From NCBI RefSeq assembly GCF_900496995.4, contig NC_044008.1, positions 6,767,276 to 6,831,275 of the forward strand: a stretch of 64,000 nucleotides of DNA. The letters run 5' to 3'. Shown here piece after piece: positions 14,459 to 28,400 of this stretch; within the stretch, counting starts at the first letter, position 1, and every line of letters begins with the position of its first letter. The notes beneath the pieces are model-generated. The model was given only the letters and a program-made list of their open reading frames with translations. It was not told where the DNA came from and ran no database searches. This DNA comes from Aquila chrysaetos chrysaetos. Its lineage: Eukaryota; Chordata; Aves; Accipitriformes; Accipitridae. The translations under genes and the position numbers were made by a program.

Positions 14459-17400
14459 AGATAAGATATGTTTCCCTTTTTCCATAGGGTTTGATGACAA
14501 ATCTCAGGTACCTGCTATCAGTCCCTCTTCCTTTGGCCAGAAATAGAAAGATCTTAATTTAACCCTATCTCAGTTTACTGAAAATATGTGGTGCCTACCT
14601 CCGGGTGGGGTATAGAGGGATGTGAGGGCAGAGAGGACCAGCCTTGGTGAAGTCAAGAGAGGAGGTGAGAAGAGGTCTCTGGAGCAAACTACCCTCAAGG
14701 TTTCACCCAAGGGAGAACAAGCTGGTTGAAAGCTGGGGAATGAACCTACACCCATGCACACAGTACAGATGGCCCAGGGGCAACCAGAAAATCAAACCAT
14801 TTGTGTAGGTGCACCTTCAGGCTGGGGAAAAAAAAAAAAAGGGTTGTTTCTCCTCTCTTTTCACTGTGATGAAGATGGAGGAGACTCCATGGGCTGCCCA
14901 TCAACAGCTCTCACTCTCAGCAAGGGTCATCACGGACGACTAAAGTCGAGGGACAGCAAGAGTTGCTTTGTGTAAATTTTCATAGCCAACCAGAGATTTT
15001 GAAAAGACATGTCAATATTCAGGCCAGAAAAGTGCAAGCAGCGTTAACACACTCAGAAGAGCAGCTGCTTTTATGTAGCTTGTGTTTGCTGCTTGCTGTT
15101 GTCAACTGCCATGATTTTACCACAAAATTCATAGTAAGTGGTGTTTTTCCTAATAGTCAGTATTCCTGGAGTTGTATGCATGTATTTTATGTATCACCGA
15201 AAGCTTGAAAATTTCAGTCCTGTATGTACCTCTACCTAAAAAGAAGGCAAAAGCAGTTTTGGTTTTCTTTTTAATCTTCATTTTTAAGCCGTTGTTGGGA
15301 TTTAGAGGAATGAAAAATTATACTGGACCTGGTGCCACTGAACACCCAATGACGGAGGTTTCCACCGCGGGCTTTAAGGTCTTACATGAGAAACCCACCC
15401 CCAAACTGTGCATACCATGAGCTGCAGAAGTCAGTGTATTTGCTGCTGAAGGGCCAGATTATCCCTGCCGGGAGGTGGTCCAGGGCAGTGTAGATGGTCG
15501 AACCTGAGGCTCCAAAAACTGGACTTGGGAAATGTCACAGAAACCTGAAGAATAATAAAAACATGGAAATATCTCCCAAGGGAATGTGTGTCACTCACTG
15601 CTCCTGTCAAGGAAATTGCAGAAAAATTTCAGCTGACAAACATACATACCCCAGGAGCAGCGCTACCGTGGATGACAAACCCATCATACCAGGGAACAGT
15701 GATTGCTGCACCCCTTCAAACAGCGTCCGCACAGCTCCGGGGCAAAGAACTCATAGGAGAAAAACAACCCCTAGCCCATGCAAACTGCCACACTCCCTGC
15801 AAAAATACTCTTCCTCAAATCCCAAAATCAGGAATAGCCCTCAGCCCTCCCAGGGAGGGGAACAACACGCTCTTGCCCTTCTCCTCCCACCCCGTTGCCA
15901 CCAGGAGAGAAGAACCAAATCCCCCGAGGAGTTTTTCCATCCAGAGAGCAGAAGGCAGCCGATATCATTTATTGAACAGTCCTCTGGACTTCTGGGTGTT
16001 GTGTCACCTCTGAATTGAGTGACACACGTCCAGAGGGCGTGTGTATTGCCGAAAGTAATCGTAGTTGCTGTGGTGACTTCTTTGCTCGTGCAAAAGCCCC
16101 TTTCTCACTTTGGAGGCTCCCAGTTAAACTGAGCCCTCAAACAGTGCTGCCTGCAGCGTGGCCAGGGACGGTGCAGAGACTCGAGAAAAAAATACACAGA
16201 TTTCTTCACTAACGCCTCTGACTTTTGACTTGTACTGCAGCCCAACAGCTGGCCGAGAGCTGAGTCTGGAAACACGCCTGGTTGCCTGTCAAGGTAGAGG
16301 GGCCGCAGGGAGAGCAGGGCTATTTAAACATCACTGGAAATCTATGTTGCATCTATTTTTCACTGCAGATTTAATCAAAGCATCCTCCAAGCCCCACATA
16401 TTTGGAGCATTTTGTTTGAAAAACAAATGAGGTGGTGGGTCGATGTCAGAGCTCAGCTCTGAGGCACCGGATTTAAGTAACATCGTGGGATTTTGGTGCC
16501 TGGGGTCCCATCAGAGACAGCAGAGCCCGCAAAGCAAGTCAGCTCCGCTGAAAGTTGAGCTTGGGGCATGGGGCTTGCAGATATGACATGGCACAGAAGG
16601 AAGGCCTCAGCTCTTCTGGACTGACACCTGCGTTTGGAGAAAAAAATCAAGCCCTGACTGCCTGGCCTCCTGTGCTGCTCTCTATGTTGACTTCAACTCC
16701 ACCGAAAATAACAGGAGCTTAAAGAATTAAGCATACACATGGAGACCTAATGTAGGTGTCACTTCAGGCTGAATCCCACCCTGAGTGCTAGAACTAAAAG
16801 GACAACTCATCCTTTGTTACCCATCGGCTTTGTGTTGCATATTTCCATTTTGCCCATCCCCAAAGATGGGAGAGCAGCCGTGGGATGAAGGCAGGCATCA
16901 GCTGGGATGGCCACCGGCCAGCAAGCGGACAGGCGTCACAGACAGATGGAAATAGTTCATGGCAATTACCAAACTAGCTCAGCGACTCCTGAAGCTGCCC
17001 AGAGACTGCGGCCAAAGCTGGGACAAAGCTGTAGACTTGCTGATCCAGGATATGACTTTCGGTGAGACCAAAGGATGCCTCTGTTGCGAAGAACGGTCCC
17101 TGTCAACTGCGCATGTGGTTCACGTGGCAGGCAGGCTTTTTGCTAGTGCAATATAGAGCCTGAGGGATTTACACTTCGCTCTTATCCCTCTGCTCACCAC
17201 AGAGCTCTGGTCTTGTGGGCAACTGAGGACCCACCAGTCACCAGCTCAAGGGTTCCACTGCAGCCATTTGCAGATCCTTCCAGTTGAGTGTTTGCCAACA
17301 GGGTTATGAAGCACTTGTACAAAAACAGAGATGCTGTCGTTCTTCTTGGTGAGTCCAAGTTGTGTACTCTATGTATTGTGGTCATCTGTAAAAGATGTTT

Positions 17401-17519
17401 AAGAAAACATCAGTGAAAGAGCAGAGGGCCTGTGAGGTGCAACGTTGCTGAGCTCTAAGGGGCAGCGGCAAGGACTCTGCTGAAACACCACCCAAAAACT
17501 TCAGCACTCCCAGGAAGGC

Positions 17520-17960
17520 TGGACCAGTTAGAAAGAGGTAAGACACGTTTTTTAAAAGACAGACAAATTTTCAGAGGCCTTGAAAATAGAGTGTGTTGGG
17601 AAAGCTGGAAAGCCCGAAGAAGCAAGAACTACCAAGAGACAAGGCAGCAGCAGCCTTCTGGCACATGAAAAGCATGCTGCAAAAAAGCAAAGGACAATCT
17701 GTTTTCCATGTCCAGGGCATATAGGGACTAAGTTAAGAAGAGGGAGATTCAGTTTAGATATGAGGAAAAACTTTCCAGTGGTTGGGATAGTAAAGAACTG
17801 GAATAAATTTTTCTGACAAGGTGGACTTTACATCATTAAAAGCAGGTTTTAAAGAGATTTTTAGAACAAGTTAAGAAAAAAAGCAGCTCTCAGGAGCGCT
17901 ACTTGGCCTAGCTGGTACTCTTTCATTCCTTCCGGCACTATAATTCTGTAAGTCAGTGTA
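17520..17960 (+). mobile_element. Old CR1 LINE 3' fragment
   Basis: Landmarks of an older CR1 subfamily appear in order: CAGTTTAGATATGAGGAAAA, AGTAAAGAACTGGAATAAAT, TTTTTAGAACAAGTTAAG and the tail CCTTCCGGCACTATAATTCT. It is more divergent than the copy at 1978-2500, so the upstream limit is approximate. Confidence 0.7.
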
Positions 17961-18539
17961 AATACCTGTTACAAATTGTACATGCTCTTTTGAAGGCTCG
18001 CTTTTAGACATGGTGCAGAGACAAAAAAATGGAAACTTGTGTAAGGGAAGGCTGCATAAGGAATACTTATACTGAGAGGTTTATGGCCCTATAACTTTGG
18101 GATTTTAGAATAATATAGTCTGTGATAGGTAACTATTTACAATGTCATGTTATTTACATGGTTTTACATATTCTAATAGTGACTTACTAGCAAGCTGCCT
18201 GGTTCTTTCTGAAGCTGTGAGCTACTAATATTTATTTATAAAAATATTGCGTATAAGAATGACGCCAAAGTCTGGAAGAAACTTTCTGCATGTCCCAAGT
18301 GGACAACATTCTGCTCTGAGATTCAGCAAAAAATTTGCAACTGCCTCTGCATACTCTGTTTCAGCACATAGTCGGTATGAGTTATGTTGGCCTTGGGAAT
18401 GCGGGATCTTTCAGCAACCTGCTCACCTGCTCCGATGTACTTCTTCACCTTGATAAATCTCATTTCTCTTATACATAGATACAGGCACACACATACACAT
18501 AGACATATTTAAAGTCAACCCCAGCAAGTGGAAACAAAG

Positions 18540-18777
18540 AATGTTATTTGAGATGGGCCTAACAGATTGGATTAAAAAAACCAAATTAAACCAGCAACAA
18601 ACAGCCCTTGAGTACCCGTGTGCCAAGTTTAATCCCCTCGTTAATTAAAAATGGCCGAATTATAACCCCTTTCAAAAATTAGGTTTACAGTGGAAATGCC
18701 AACTGAACAGACCCTTCACTGTAACAGCCCTGCTGGCACCTCCAGAACACAATCGCAGAACGGCAAAACATATTGGC
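18540..18777. promoter_or_regulatory. Non-repetitive AT-rich block beside the CpG island
   Basis: This unique-looking sequence holds homeodomain-type sites close together: TTTAATCCCC and CGTTAATTAAAAATGG near 18628-18655, and AAAAATTAGG near 18676. It abuts the CpG island. Conservation cannot be judged here, so the regulatory role is inferred from composition and position only. Confidence 0.3.
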
Positions 18778-19290
18778 ACCTCCTGTATACGCGATTGAAA
18801 TATTCGCTCGGCGCCGTCTCTTCCTGTTAATTGCTGTGTGGAAAGCGGTCCCCGCGCAACCTCTTTATCTATCTGCTTCAGAAGCGCTGCCTACCGCCAC
18901 GCACACTCGAGGGGCACGGTTGGCCGGGCCGTCGGGCTCGGGTGCCAAGCTCGGCGAAGTCGCCGAGTCCGTTCGCCCCTCCCCGAAACCCAAAAAGCGG
19001 GCAGCTGGATCGCCGCTTGGCTCCCGGGCTGGCGCCTTGGCTCGCGCTGCCCTTGGCTGGTGCGGGGCTGTGCAACAGCTTGCACACCTCGCTGGGTGGG
19101 ATGCTCGCTGCCGGGCTGGCTCGGCAGCCTCTCCTTGCTTTTTGGGAGACGAGCGCTCCCGAGGTTCTCCGCTTTAACTGCTAGCTTTTCTACCAGCGGC
19201 GTAACTCTAAAAACCTCTCCTGCTTTGAAAAACAGTTTGCCTGTCCTTGCGTCGCATCCTCTCCCGTCCATGCTCTGTGTTTTCCACCTT
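18778..19290. promoter_or_regulatory. Orphan CpG island
   Basis: GC content rises sharply, and I count about 40 CpGs by eye between roughly 18780 and 19200, against almost none in the flanking AT-rich DNA. No recognisable exon or repeat lies in it. The open frames across it (134 and 151 aa plus, 126 aa minus) are as expected in GC-rich DNA and show no domains. In vertebrates such islands usually mark promoters, so an unannotated transcript or a developmental enhancer/promoter is possible (inference). No clear TATA box or splice donor fixes a direction. Confidence 0.7.
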
Positions 19291-22200
19291 TAATTACGAG
19301 TTTCTTCAACACCTTGTAGGATGCAACAGCACCCTGATACCAGCTATTAAAACCCATCAGGCTAAGGGTAAATGCAGGCTGTAAAATGGCTTCTGCCTCC
19401 GCAGACGGCTTTCCTGTACGAATTCAGGACCAGGGGCCAGATCTCCACTGGAGCCGTGCCAGTCCACACCAGCTGTCAGCGCAGCCACAGAAGATCAAGT
19501 ATTTCTGTTCCACCCTGTCTCATCATCACAACTGTCAGCTCAGGCCCCACCACAGAATATTTATTAGTGGTGACAACAGGAAAGAATGGAAATACCAACT
19601 CTTAGGTTGACTTTTGCAAAGTCAGTAGGTTAAAAATTTACAATTTGTCCTCATAAAGTGATTAAGCATGTTGGGAAAGATATGGGAAAAAACATCCTTG
19701 GGGCTTAGAGGCAGGTTTGCTTTTTGTTTAATGAAGAACTGGCAAAGGACTTACACTGCACGACACTTGACACCTCTCTCGAATTCATATACAGACCTAG
19801 GAAACAGAGCAATCGGCGAAAGCACCGAAGTATTGGCATATCCGTGGGTCTGACCATGCAAAAGTTATAAACACTGAAGTGCTAAGGGTTGCTCTGTACT
19901 GAGAGACAGTATAAGCCTTTGCATTTACATACCAGCTGTCATCAAGGCTTAACCAAAGTGTTTCCAATTTCTTTTTATTGTTTTTTATTGTGTTTATGTG
20001 TTGGAAATCGAGGCACAGAGCCTGCAAGTCAGGGTGAAAAAAAGGACAAAGACAAATTAAATGAGGTGCCAGTGGAATTCAGGTGCTTAAATGCACAGAA
20101 AGCAATATTTAAAACTCCCTGCTCTGCTGCTGTGTAAACTTAGAACTATCTAGGCACCCAAAGTATAATTCTTCATTAATTGAAAATTTCTCTGTTCTCC
20201 TCTACAGTGCACCAAACCATTCGCAGTCCTCGCTGGCGGGCCCTCAGTCCAAGTCCCCACCAAGCATGGCCCCCTCCATCCCATGCTCCAGCACCTCCCC
20301 TTCCCACCAAACTGGGGCCAGTCCCAGGGCAAAAGATGACGGACTCCCTGTGTCCCTGGCTGCGGATTGTGCCTGGCTGGAGGAGCTTCGCCGAGAGCCC
20401 ATGTTTGGGGCAAAAAGTGAGTTACGGTTGATCTGCACGGTCAGCCCTTGGCCCAGCAACCGCCCAACTGACTTAAGGCATCATCCTGCTCCCACCTGGA
20501 GGGTGCTGGAGTCGGGCTCTCGTTTGGAGTCCCTAAACCCCAGCCAGCACACGAGGAGGAGGTCCTCGGGTTGCCTGCTGGGGACACGCATTTCCAGCCC
20601 CGAGCGCTCTGCCTCCGGCTGTAAAGGCACTCCGCGTCGGGGGCTCGTGTCAACGGACCTCCTATCTGGGCTGCTAATCAGAACTCCCTTGGCTAGGAAG
20701 ACCCCACCACAGAGAACAAAACCATCTCCTGCTGAACTGATTATATTACTGCAAAACATAGAGGCAAATGAAATCTCTCATTGAGAGAGAAGGAGAAAGC
20801 TTTTAATCTCACTCTCTGACGCTTGCCAGATCGACAGTTCTAGAAATACAAATGGAAGAATAATTATACAAGACTCACTTAGGTTGCTGTTCAGTTTATT
20901 TTTTCAAATGTAAGAAAGAGAAAGAGACAGAAAAGGTTTGGCTTGTTACATTGGTTTCCATAGCTGTTAGTGCAAATTGATTAGAAATCTAAGTTCAAGT
21001 TGTAACAAACCACTCAAAAAATCTTCTCCTCTTAGCTGTGGCACAATCACAGCATTATGGATTGATACAAGACAAAGGAAAAAATAAAAGGAAGAAAATA
21101 GCAATTTGGGGCAAAGTAATATCGTCATTGTTACAAGTCCTATAGCTCTTTATGGAGGAAGGGGGAAATGTGTATGCTACCTGATCCCAATCATTTTAAA
21201 GTTAGGGAGAAATCTCTAAAAATATCTATTAAATCTTTGAATTCAGTTGGTAAACAAAAGCAACAGAGAGGACCAAACACTGGTGTCTGGCAACTTATAG
21301 CCACTCAATATTAGGAGAAGATACGTCAGGGTTTTGGTCAGACTTGAGCTCAGCACAAACACATTTCTTCAAGTGCCCTTGAGGACACTGTACTTTTTAA
21401 TTGGACTTGTACTTCCAATTTGAGACCTGAGTAGCCATCACACAAGGCATTTTTTAAAAATACAGCATAGACAGGATTCGTCTTGCCTAATTCAAAACAT
21501 CCACGCTGGAGACATCTGTGTCTTACTAAGCCTCCCATCCTTTGTAACCGTGAAGAGAAACAGGCACTTTTACAGCATGCTCAGCTGACCTATTTTAGAT
21601 ATCAGCTTTAGGGCAAGATGAATCATGCCTCGAATGTGCCAATTTCCCTGTGGTGCCAAAGCAAGACTAGACAACCAGTTTATTTGCTCAGATGAATCCC
21701 ACGTGGCTGGGGCTGATAGACTTGTGCTACAATCTGGCTGAATGCGAAATGTCTCTGGTCCCAAGTCTTACATCATCCTACGGAGAGTCCTGTGAGTTGG
21801 ATATATTAGCTTGGGTAGTTATGCACTAATTCCATGATATAACACCAGTACCAGAGCTGTCTTGCACCTGGCCAGCTAAAAAATTAGGCGGAGGAAATCA
21901 GCTCTGCACATACCTACCCATTCACATACCTTCAATGCAGTAAAGAAATCATCACTGCTTCAGCGTTGCTGTATTATGGGAAGGGCCATGGGAAGCAAAA
22001 GAAACAGCAAATGCAAAAGCAACTTGCCCAAAGTCATACTGGAAGCATGACGAATGTAAGACTACAGGCCACTTCTTCCAGCCCCCTTCCTGCCCAGTTC
22101 AGTGTTCATCAGCTGGAAGTTTGATCACTTCTTCTAAACACTTTATCTTTGGAAATCTTTCACCCTCCTCAGGAAATCTGGCCCTTTGTGTTTTAAGAGC

Positions 22201-25200
22201 AGACCAGCTATGAGATGTCTTCAGGAGCCTCCAGACCTCTTGTTCCTCCTGGAACAACTGCAGCCCCAGCCTGTGGTCTGCAGGGAGCGAGTGTAGCTGT
22301 GCCTTGGTGGGTCCCCAGAGCTGAGTTTGAAAAGCAGCGACTGTCCCCAGATATCATCAGGGCTGCCCTAACAGCAACGTGCTGACAACTGCCGTGGTCT
22401 GCTAACGAATCCAGGTGGTTTCCTTTGAGAAACAAATCACCTTAAACTTTTAAGTTGTCCCCAGAGCTCTTATTTCATAAAGTCTGAATCAAACAATGGC
22501 AGATTCAGCCTAATTCCAGCAATGTTGGTATGGATCTGTAGTAGGAATAATTTGCATTTTCAGTTTTTGTTTCTTGGTTAATGTATGTTAATGCCCCAGA
22601 TAGCAGTATCAAGAAAATAATTTACATTCTAGTCTTTCCTCCTTTGGTGAGGACTTTTTCTGAAAGGCAGCTTTGTAGGTAAAGATTCAGATTACACAGG
22701 GACATTGAATATTGAACAGGAGCTTTCCTTCCAAATTTTGTTTCCAGCAGGGCTTAAGAAAGATAACAAGAGTTTTATACGTCTGATTAAAAAGCCAACA
22801 CTCCAAACTGTGCGTATGTAGGTTTTTGGCATGATTTCTGTTATGGTCATAATCAGCTGCTTGCCCATTCCAGCTGCTAAAGCACAGTAGACAAGACTTG
22901 AATTCCAAATATTGTTCTCATCACCATGGTATCCTGTGCCCAGATCCTCAAAGGTAATTAAAGAAGTTTGAGGCTCTGACTCCAAAGGCCAGGTCCATAA
23001 ATAATTTCAGCTCTCACAATTAGGTGACATTGCGTTTTTGTTTTGAGACTTTTGTACTGCAGGGGATGAATCCAGAAGCTGCCTTGCCTCCAACAGATGG
23101 GGGAGATCAGGGCACTCCAGAGAGGGAATGGAAAATAAATCCCCAAAACCCCCCCCCACACAGAGCAGAAAGTCATGTCAGGCCAAGCTCGTAGCAGCAG
23201 CTGCACACAGGGACGTGTCTGCAATCTCACCTCCCTTGGAGTCTCCTCATCCAGGCTTCCAGGAAAGCAGCTCCATCTCCTCAGGCTCTTTGGACAGCAT
23301 CCTCCTTCTCTCCCGAACGTCAATGTTAAAACCTATGTTAAACACAAACACAACCTGCACACAAACACCAGAAGGTGGCTTTTTGGTCACTCCCTCCTTC
23401 ACCTCCCAAATTCCCAGCAAGAGCTTTAACTGCGAGGTGACAAAGCAAAGACCCTTTGCTATGGTGACTGTTTGGCTCAATATTCCCACAAACATCCTAA
23501 ATCCCACATTATTTTCTAGACAGCAGCTCAAACAAAACCAAGCCCCTCTTCCAGGAGATGGCAGAGGAAGATCTGAACCCCTTCAGGATAAGGAATGTGA
23601 ACCACACTGGTATACACTTCCATGTTTTCAGAAAGGGAGATCCCACTACTTACTTTGAGCAGCTTAATCTCATCACTGCCCATTAGGTTTGCTCTGAGAA
23701 CCACTACCAGACAGGATAGGCCAAAGGACTTAGGTTTGTCTCTAATCCTCCATCCCACGATAAACAAAAATAACCAGGACTTCAGACTGTAGCTTTGCAA
23801 GCTTTTACTCAACATAAAAAAGCATGATTGGTGAGACTGAACAGCAGCAAACCTGTAGGTATAGAGGACTCAGGTAATGCAAGGAGACGCATAATCAAAG
23901 TAAGAACCTCCAGAATTGGGCAGTCGTTGGAGATAGATAGGTATTATGTGTTGTCATATTATACTTTACTTGCTTCAGCATCACATTCCACTTTAACTGC
24001 TAGGTCCCTTCTGGACACCACCCTTATTGCCTTGCATGCAAACATGGCTAACAGCTGGTTCCATTAGTTTTCTTTTGGGAGCAGGGAGAGGAAAGCAATT
24101 CATAGAGATTTTTTAAAGTAGTTAAAAGAAGAAACAGCCAAAGGTTGTCTTGAGATAGGAATGGGAAGTATTGGGACCTGACCTGGTTGTCAGCTCCTGC
24201 AATAGCTCATACAGTAGTGTAGGACCAGTCCCTTGGAAGGTTACCACCTTCAGCATAAGGAATAAAGGATAGGCTTTGCCTGAAGAGCAACAGTGTTTGC
24301 CCTAGATCTTCATCCTGAAAAAAAATAGCAATAAATAGCTTTTAACGTGTAATTTTATGTACTTTTAAAGTCGGCACAAGAGGCACAGGATCACTATTAT
24401 TCAGCTGCATGTTTACTCCCTTTTAGGTCCTGCAGCTCCAAGTTTTTCCTTTCTGTTTGTTCCAGGGCTGAGCTGCTAGTGACCGTCTCAGGTGTCTTGT
24501 CAGTCCTAAACACAGTCAATTATTTGCCTTCTGAGAAAGATTTGGTCAAGCTCAGTCGTGAACATCTTTCTTGAAATTAGAATGTGACATTATACCATTT
24601 GCATAATGTAAAAGCTATGAAGAAAAAGAGAATAAAACCATTGGGAAGAAGAGACACGTGCTTTTCCCTCAAGTTCTCTTCCGTCCCTGCTGTCTTCCAT
24701 CAGTCTGACAAAAAGCTGTTTGTAAGAGCCTCTTGAAATGACGAATCTAATATTCAATCGCAAAAAGATTAGCCTTTGACTGTACTTCACTCCATGCTAC
24801 GCTAATACAATCAGCATGGGAAATGTTATCCAGTAAGAGGTTAGGGAGAGGATGGAAGACCAGGTGGTGCTGGAGACCTGAATTATAAAGGTTTATTTTC
24901 CATGAAGCATGACTTTTATTTGCTTCTAACTTTAGGAAGTAGCAATGCTGGAGATGAAACACACAGCGTGAGATGTTCAGCCACGTACTCGAGGGCAGGT
25001 GTGCTGCTGAGGCACTGCTTACACCGCTCCCGTCATGCTGAGCTTGGGCTGACCTGTGAAAAGGATACAGGAAAACTGGGATTACTTCGGAGAAGTTAAT
25101 TCAAAACTCAAGCAGCCTGCACATACCGTGCCCAAGGTGCCACTGAAGGCACGAGGAACTGCAGGAGACCTGGACAGAGTTTGGGCACTCAAATGTAGGA

Positions 25201-25569
25201 GTGCAATCCACAAAACATTTATCACCTGAGGCTCCTGAAGGGCCATAAACGCATAATTTTTGCCACTGTAATTACCCAGCTATCTGGAGTTTTGCTACTG
25301 CACTCAGAAATGCTGTCATCTCAGCAGGACCGTGTGGGTTAGCATCTATGTCATGTACGTGCCTGTTGGGATCTGCAAATTAGGTCTTTCTGTGCTTAAG
25401 TTCCCTGAGCAGTCTCAGCTTTTTTTTTTTAGGTATGAAGCACAGGGGAGGATGTTTTGCACAGATTTTCTCTCATGACCTAGAAGCTCAGACACCTCTT
25501 GTGGAGCGGGAGATAGGACATACCACCTCCCCTCCCAAAACTGCCTCAGCGTGGGAGGAAATCCAAAGC

Positions 25570-25587
25570 GAGAGAGAGAGAGCGCGC
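25570..25587 (+). repeat. (GA)n(GC)n tract
   Basis: GAGAGAGAGAGAGCGCGC. Confidence 0.8.
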
Positions 25588-27261
25588 AAGATTGTGCAGC
25601 CCACCGATAAAAGCTCTGACCCTGCACAAAGGACTTGGGCTTTCCAGTTTCTTTACAGGAGCCACATCTGCATTTTGCATTATTTTCAGTAAGTCATACT
25701 CTGATTCTGCACATTTGCTGCCTCAGCAGTAGAAGAGATGTCTGATTTCCTACAACATAAGCTGCCCTCGTAAGATAAATATGTTATATTTTTGTGATGT
25801 GCACTGTCATATGCTCTCTCAATGCTAGGATAAACCAGAGTTCATGGCTATGGAAAACAGAACTGATGACAAGCATCATTAAATCTCCAAGTAAGTTTTT
25901 TTTTTCCCCCAAGATGTCCTTCCTAAAGCCACAGAATAGAACGTTCGATATACACACGTGTCACCGTTACTTACGTCAGTAACCCAGCAGACGAGACTGT
26001 GGGATTGACATGATGGCCACAGGGCCTGAATTTAGGTCACGTACGAAATGAATTAAAAGCTCCTCCTTATCTCAGTGCAACATCTCTCCCTCACCCACAC
26101 CCTTATCTGGCACAAAGATGAAGAAAACTAACTCGCTGCTTGCCAAGTGACTTCTAATTACACCACCTCCTAAATCAAGGTAGCAGACCACATTAAACTG
26201 GTCTAGCCCCAACAGCAAAGCTCTGAATTGTGTTTGCCCCATGTAGTTACTGTAGCAGATCTCAATGACAAAGATCTGTGTGCGAGCTTATCTTATAAAA
26301 ACCAACCAAAAAAAAAAAAAACACAAACACACGTGCAAAATTTGGACATTTGGACTAAGTCTAAGTCATTGACTTGTATCAGATCAAATGCCCGGTGGTG
26401 CCTCTGCCTGGCTCACGTTCCCCACTTCACCTCCTCTTCTACAGCGTGAACTGTGCAGCAGAGAGATGGCTTTAGGCTGAATGATCGACTGCAAGCAGAG
26501 AATACCACCCCGAAGCGCCAGTCGAGCCCACCCCTAGGAAAAACAGCTCCCTCATGCCCCTTTTTAAGTGATTTATGGTTTTATAAAGTACATCAAACAC
26601 CCACACTGCCCAGATTTGCATGCGCTTGTTACTGAAGTCCAAACAGAAACCTGCAACAAACACAAAGGCACACTTGAGTCTTCTCAGGACTGTTGAAGAA
26701 CAGCAGACAAAGGGTTTTTCTGGGTGTTTTGCAAGCACTTTTGCAGGACAGGGCGGACAAAACCTGAGCCCAGCAGCTAAAGGAGCCCAAATCCTTCAGC
26801 ACTCAATTCTCGGGTGCTGAAGGGACAGACAGCAAACCTAGCGAGATGAGGTTGGGGTTGGGGTGCTGATGGAAGAGGTCTGGAGCTTTAATCAGGGAAA
26901 TTTCTTGTGTTTGTTTCTGCCTGGCCATCTAGGAATCAACTCTCTATACTTAATATGTAAATAAATACAGTACCATCAAAGCCAACAATCTCCTGGGGTT
27001 TCTCTCCTGAGTCAGCTTTGCAAAACTCTACGTTTTTGGCCAATTGTTCTGATGAAAACCAACAGCAAAAGACTTTGCTGCGCACCTCAGAAACAAAGTG
27101 TGATCCCTGTGTGAAACCTCCTGCTTTCCACAGGGCTGGGAGGGTCCCAGCATCCCCTCTCTGGGGGCTGGCCAGCTCAAATGAATGAAATTAAGCAAAG
27201 TTTAAAATTACTCTACAACAGTATGCGTATACTCTGGTGTGTAAGGAGGATGAGATGAAAT

Positions 27262-27276
27262 GGGGGGGGGGGGGGG
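27262..27276 (+). repeat. Poly(G) tract, 15 bases
   Basis: Fifteen uninterrupted G. Confidence 0.9.
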
Positions 27277-28386
27277 CATTCCTGTTTAGGTTTGTCTCTT
27301 GTATTTTTGGTTTTCTTTTGTTCTCGAAGAGCTTTTTAAAAGGTTGCCAACATTGGCAGTAGGATGTAGGTGTGGATGTACAGAGGTATAAGGTAGTAGA
27401 CCATATAGACCATGGGAAGACAGGAGGATGGGATGTCTTGCAAAAGAGAGAGGCTGCCCATTAGAAGCAAGTGGGCGGTGAAGAGTATGTGTTTATTCGT
27501 GCACGTATGGAGGTAGGAGCAGGTGCTGGACATCCACAGATGCCAGGAAGGGCAGTGGGCCAAGGTCAAGCGGGAGGAAGAAAAGGCTACTGGGGAGGTG
27601 AGCCGTTGAGACCTCCAGGCCCCAGCTTTGCTTCTGCAAAAATGTAAGCCAGTCCAAGGTGGTCAGGACATGCATGCAGACGACTCTCAAATGGAGGATT
27701 TCTCCTCTCCCCAGCATTTTAGAGTCTATTAGACCATGGATTAAGACAGCCAATTTAGGCATGCCTTCCGTTGCACTTTAGCCTGTTCCTTAATCACCGC
27801 AAGATAGAATTTGGCTTTAAACCCATCATTTTTCATCCCAGGGACAAAGCCTGTTTTCACCCAGTGTGCCAAGACATTCTATGAGATTAAAATTATGTCT
27901 CTTGCAAGATCTTCAAGATCCTGCCTTCAAGGGTCTCTTTCTAATTGTTTTCAGAGGCTGCCAGCCTTGCAGGGCATAGTGCTAACTTCAGAAGATGTGG
28001 GGTGGAAAAGTCTTTTTAAAATGATTTTTATAAATCAGAGGAAGAGAGGAGGCTATTTAATTCTGTACAGAAAATCACTATTTCTTCCTGCCAAGCAGCA
28101 GTGGGAGCACAGGCCTTGGAGTTCACGGTTCAAGAGTGCAATCATTTGACATGCAGTCGTTGCCAGGAGGGAAAAGGAGGGGAGGCCAACCTAGGCAGAG
28201 ACTCTGCGACTGACCTTCCAAGAGAAAATCCCAATTTGCAGAGCTATCCTTCAAGGACCTGGCTCCACAGATATTCATTGCATTCACCTTCACCTGGACA
28301 ATCAGAAAGTAACAATAACAAAGGTATCAAGGTTGAAAAGTTTGGACTTCAGCTTATAAGGTTGGTGAAAGAAAAAAGGGGCTACT

Positions 28387-28400
28387 CCCCCCCCCCCCCC
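28387..28400 (+). repeat. Poly(C) tract, 14 bases
   Basis: Fourteen uninterrupted C followed by ACCCCG. Confidence 0.9.

Larger units (their letters stand above)
10546..17519. other. Intergenic, microsatellites only
   Basis: Contains a pyrimidine-rich stretch (about 11378-11600), an AT/TG-rich low-complexity region (13860-14080) and (AAC)n near 14440. The longest frame (15494-16018, 174 aa, plus) reads as random Ser/Pro/Lys-rich sequence with no domain. Confidence 0.5.

Noticed and set aside
15494-16018. 174-aa plus-strand open frame
   Set aside because: No domain, no splice or promoter support, an overlapping second frame of similar length, and random-looking composition.
20266-20784. 172-aa plus-strand open frame
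   Set aside because: Located in moderately GC-rich unique DNA with competing frames. No family resemblance.
23128-23658. 176-aa plus-strand open frame
   Set aside because: Low-complexity Ser/Pro/Thr content without a recognisable family. Several overlapping frames exist on both strands.
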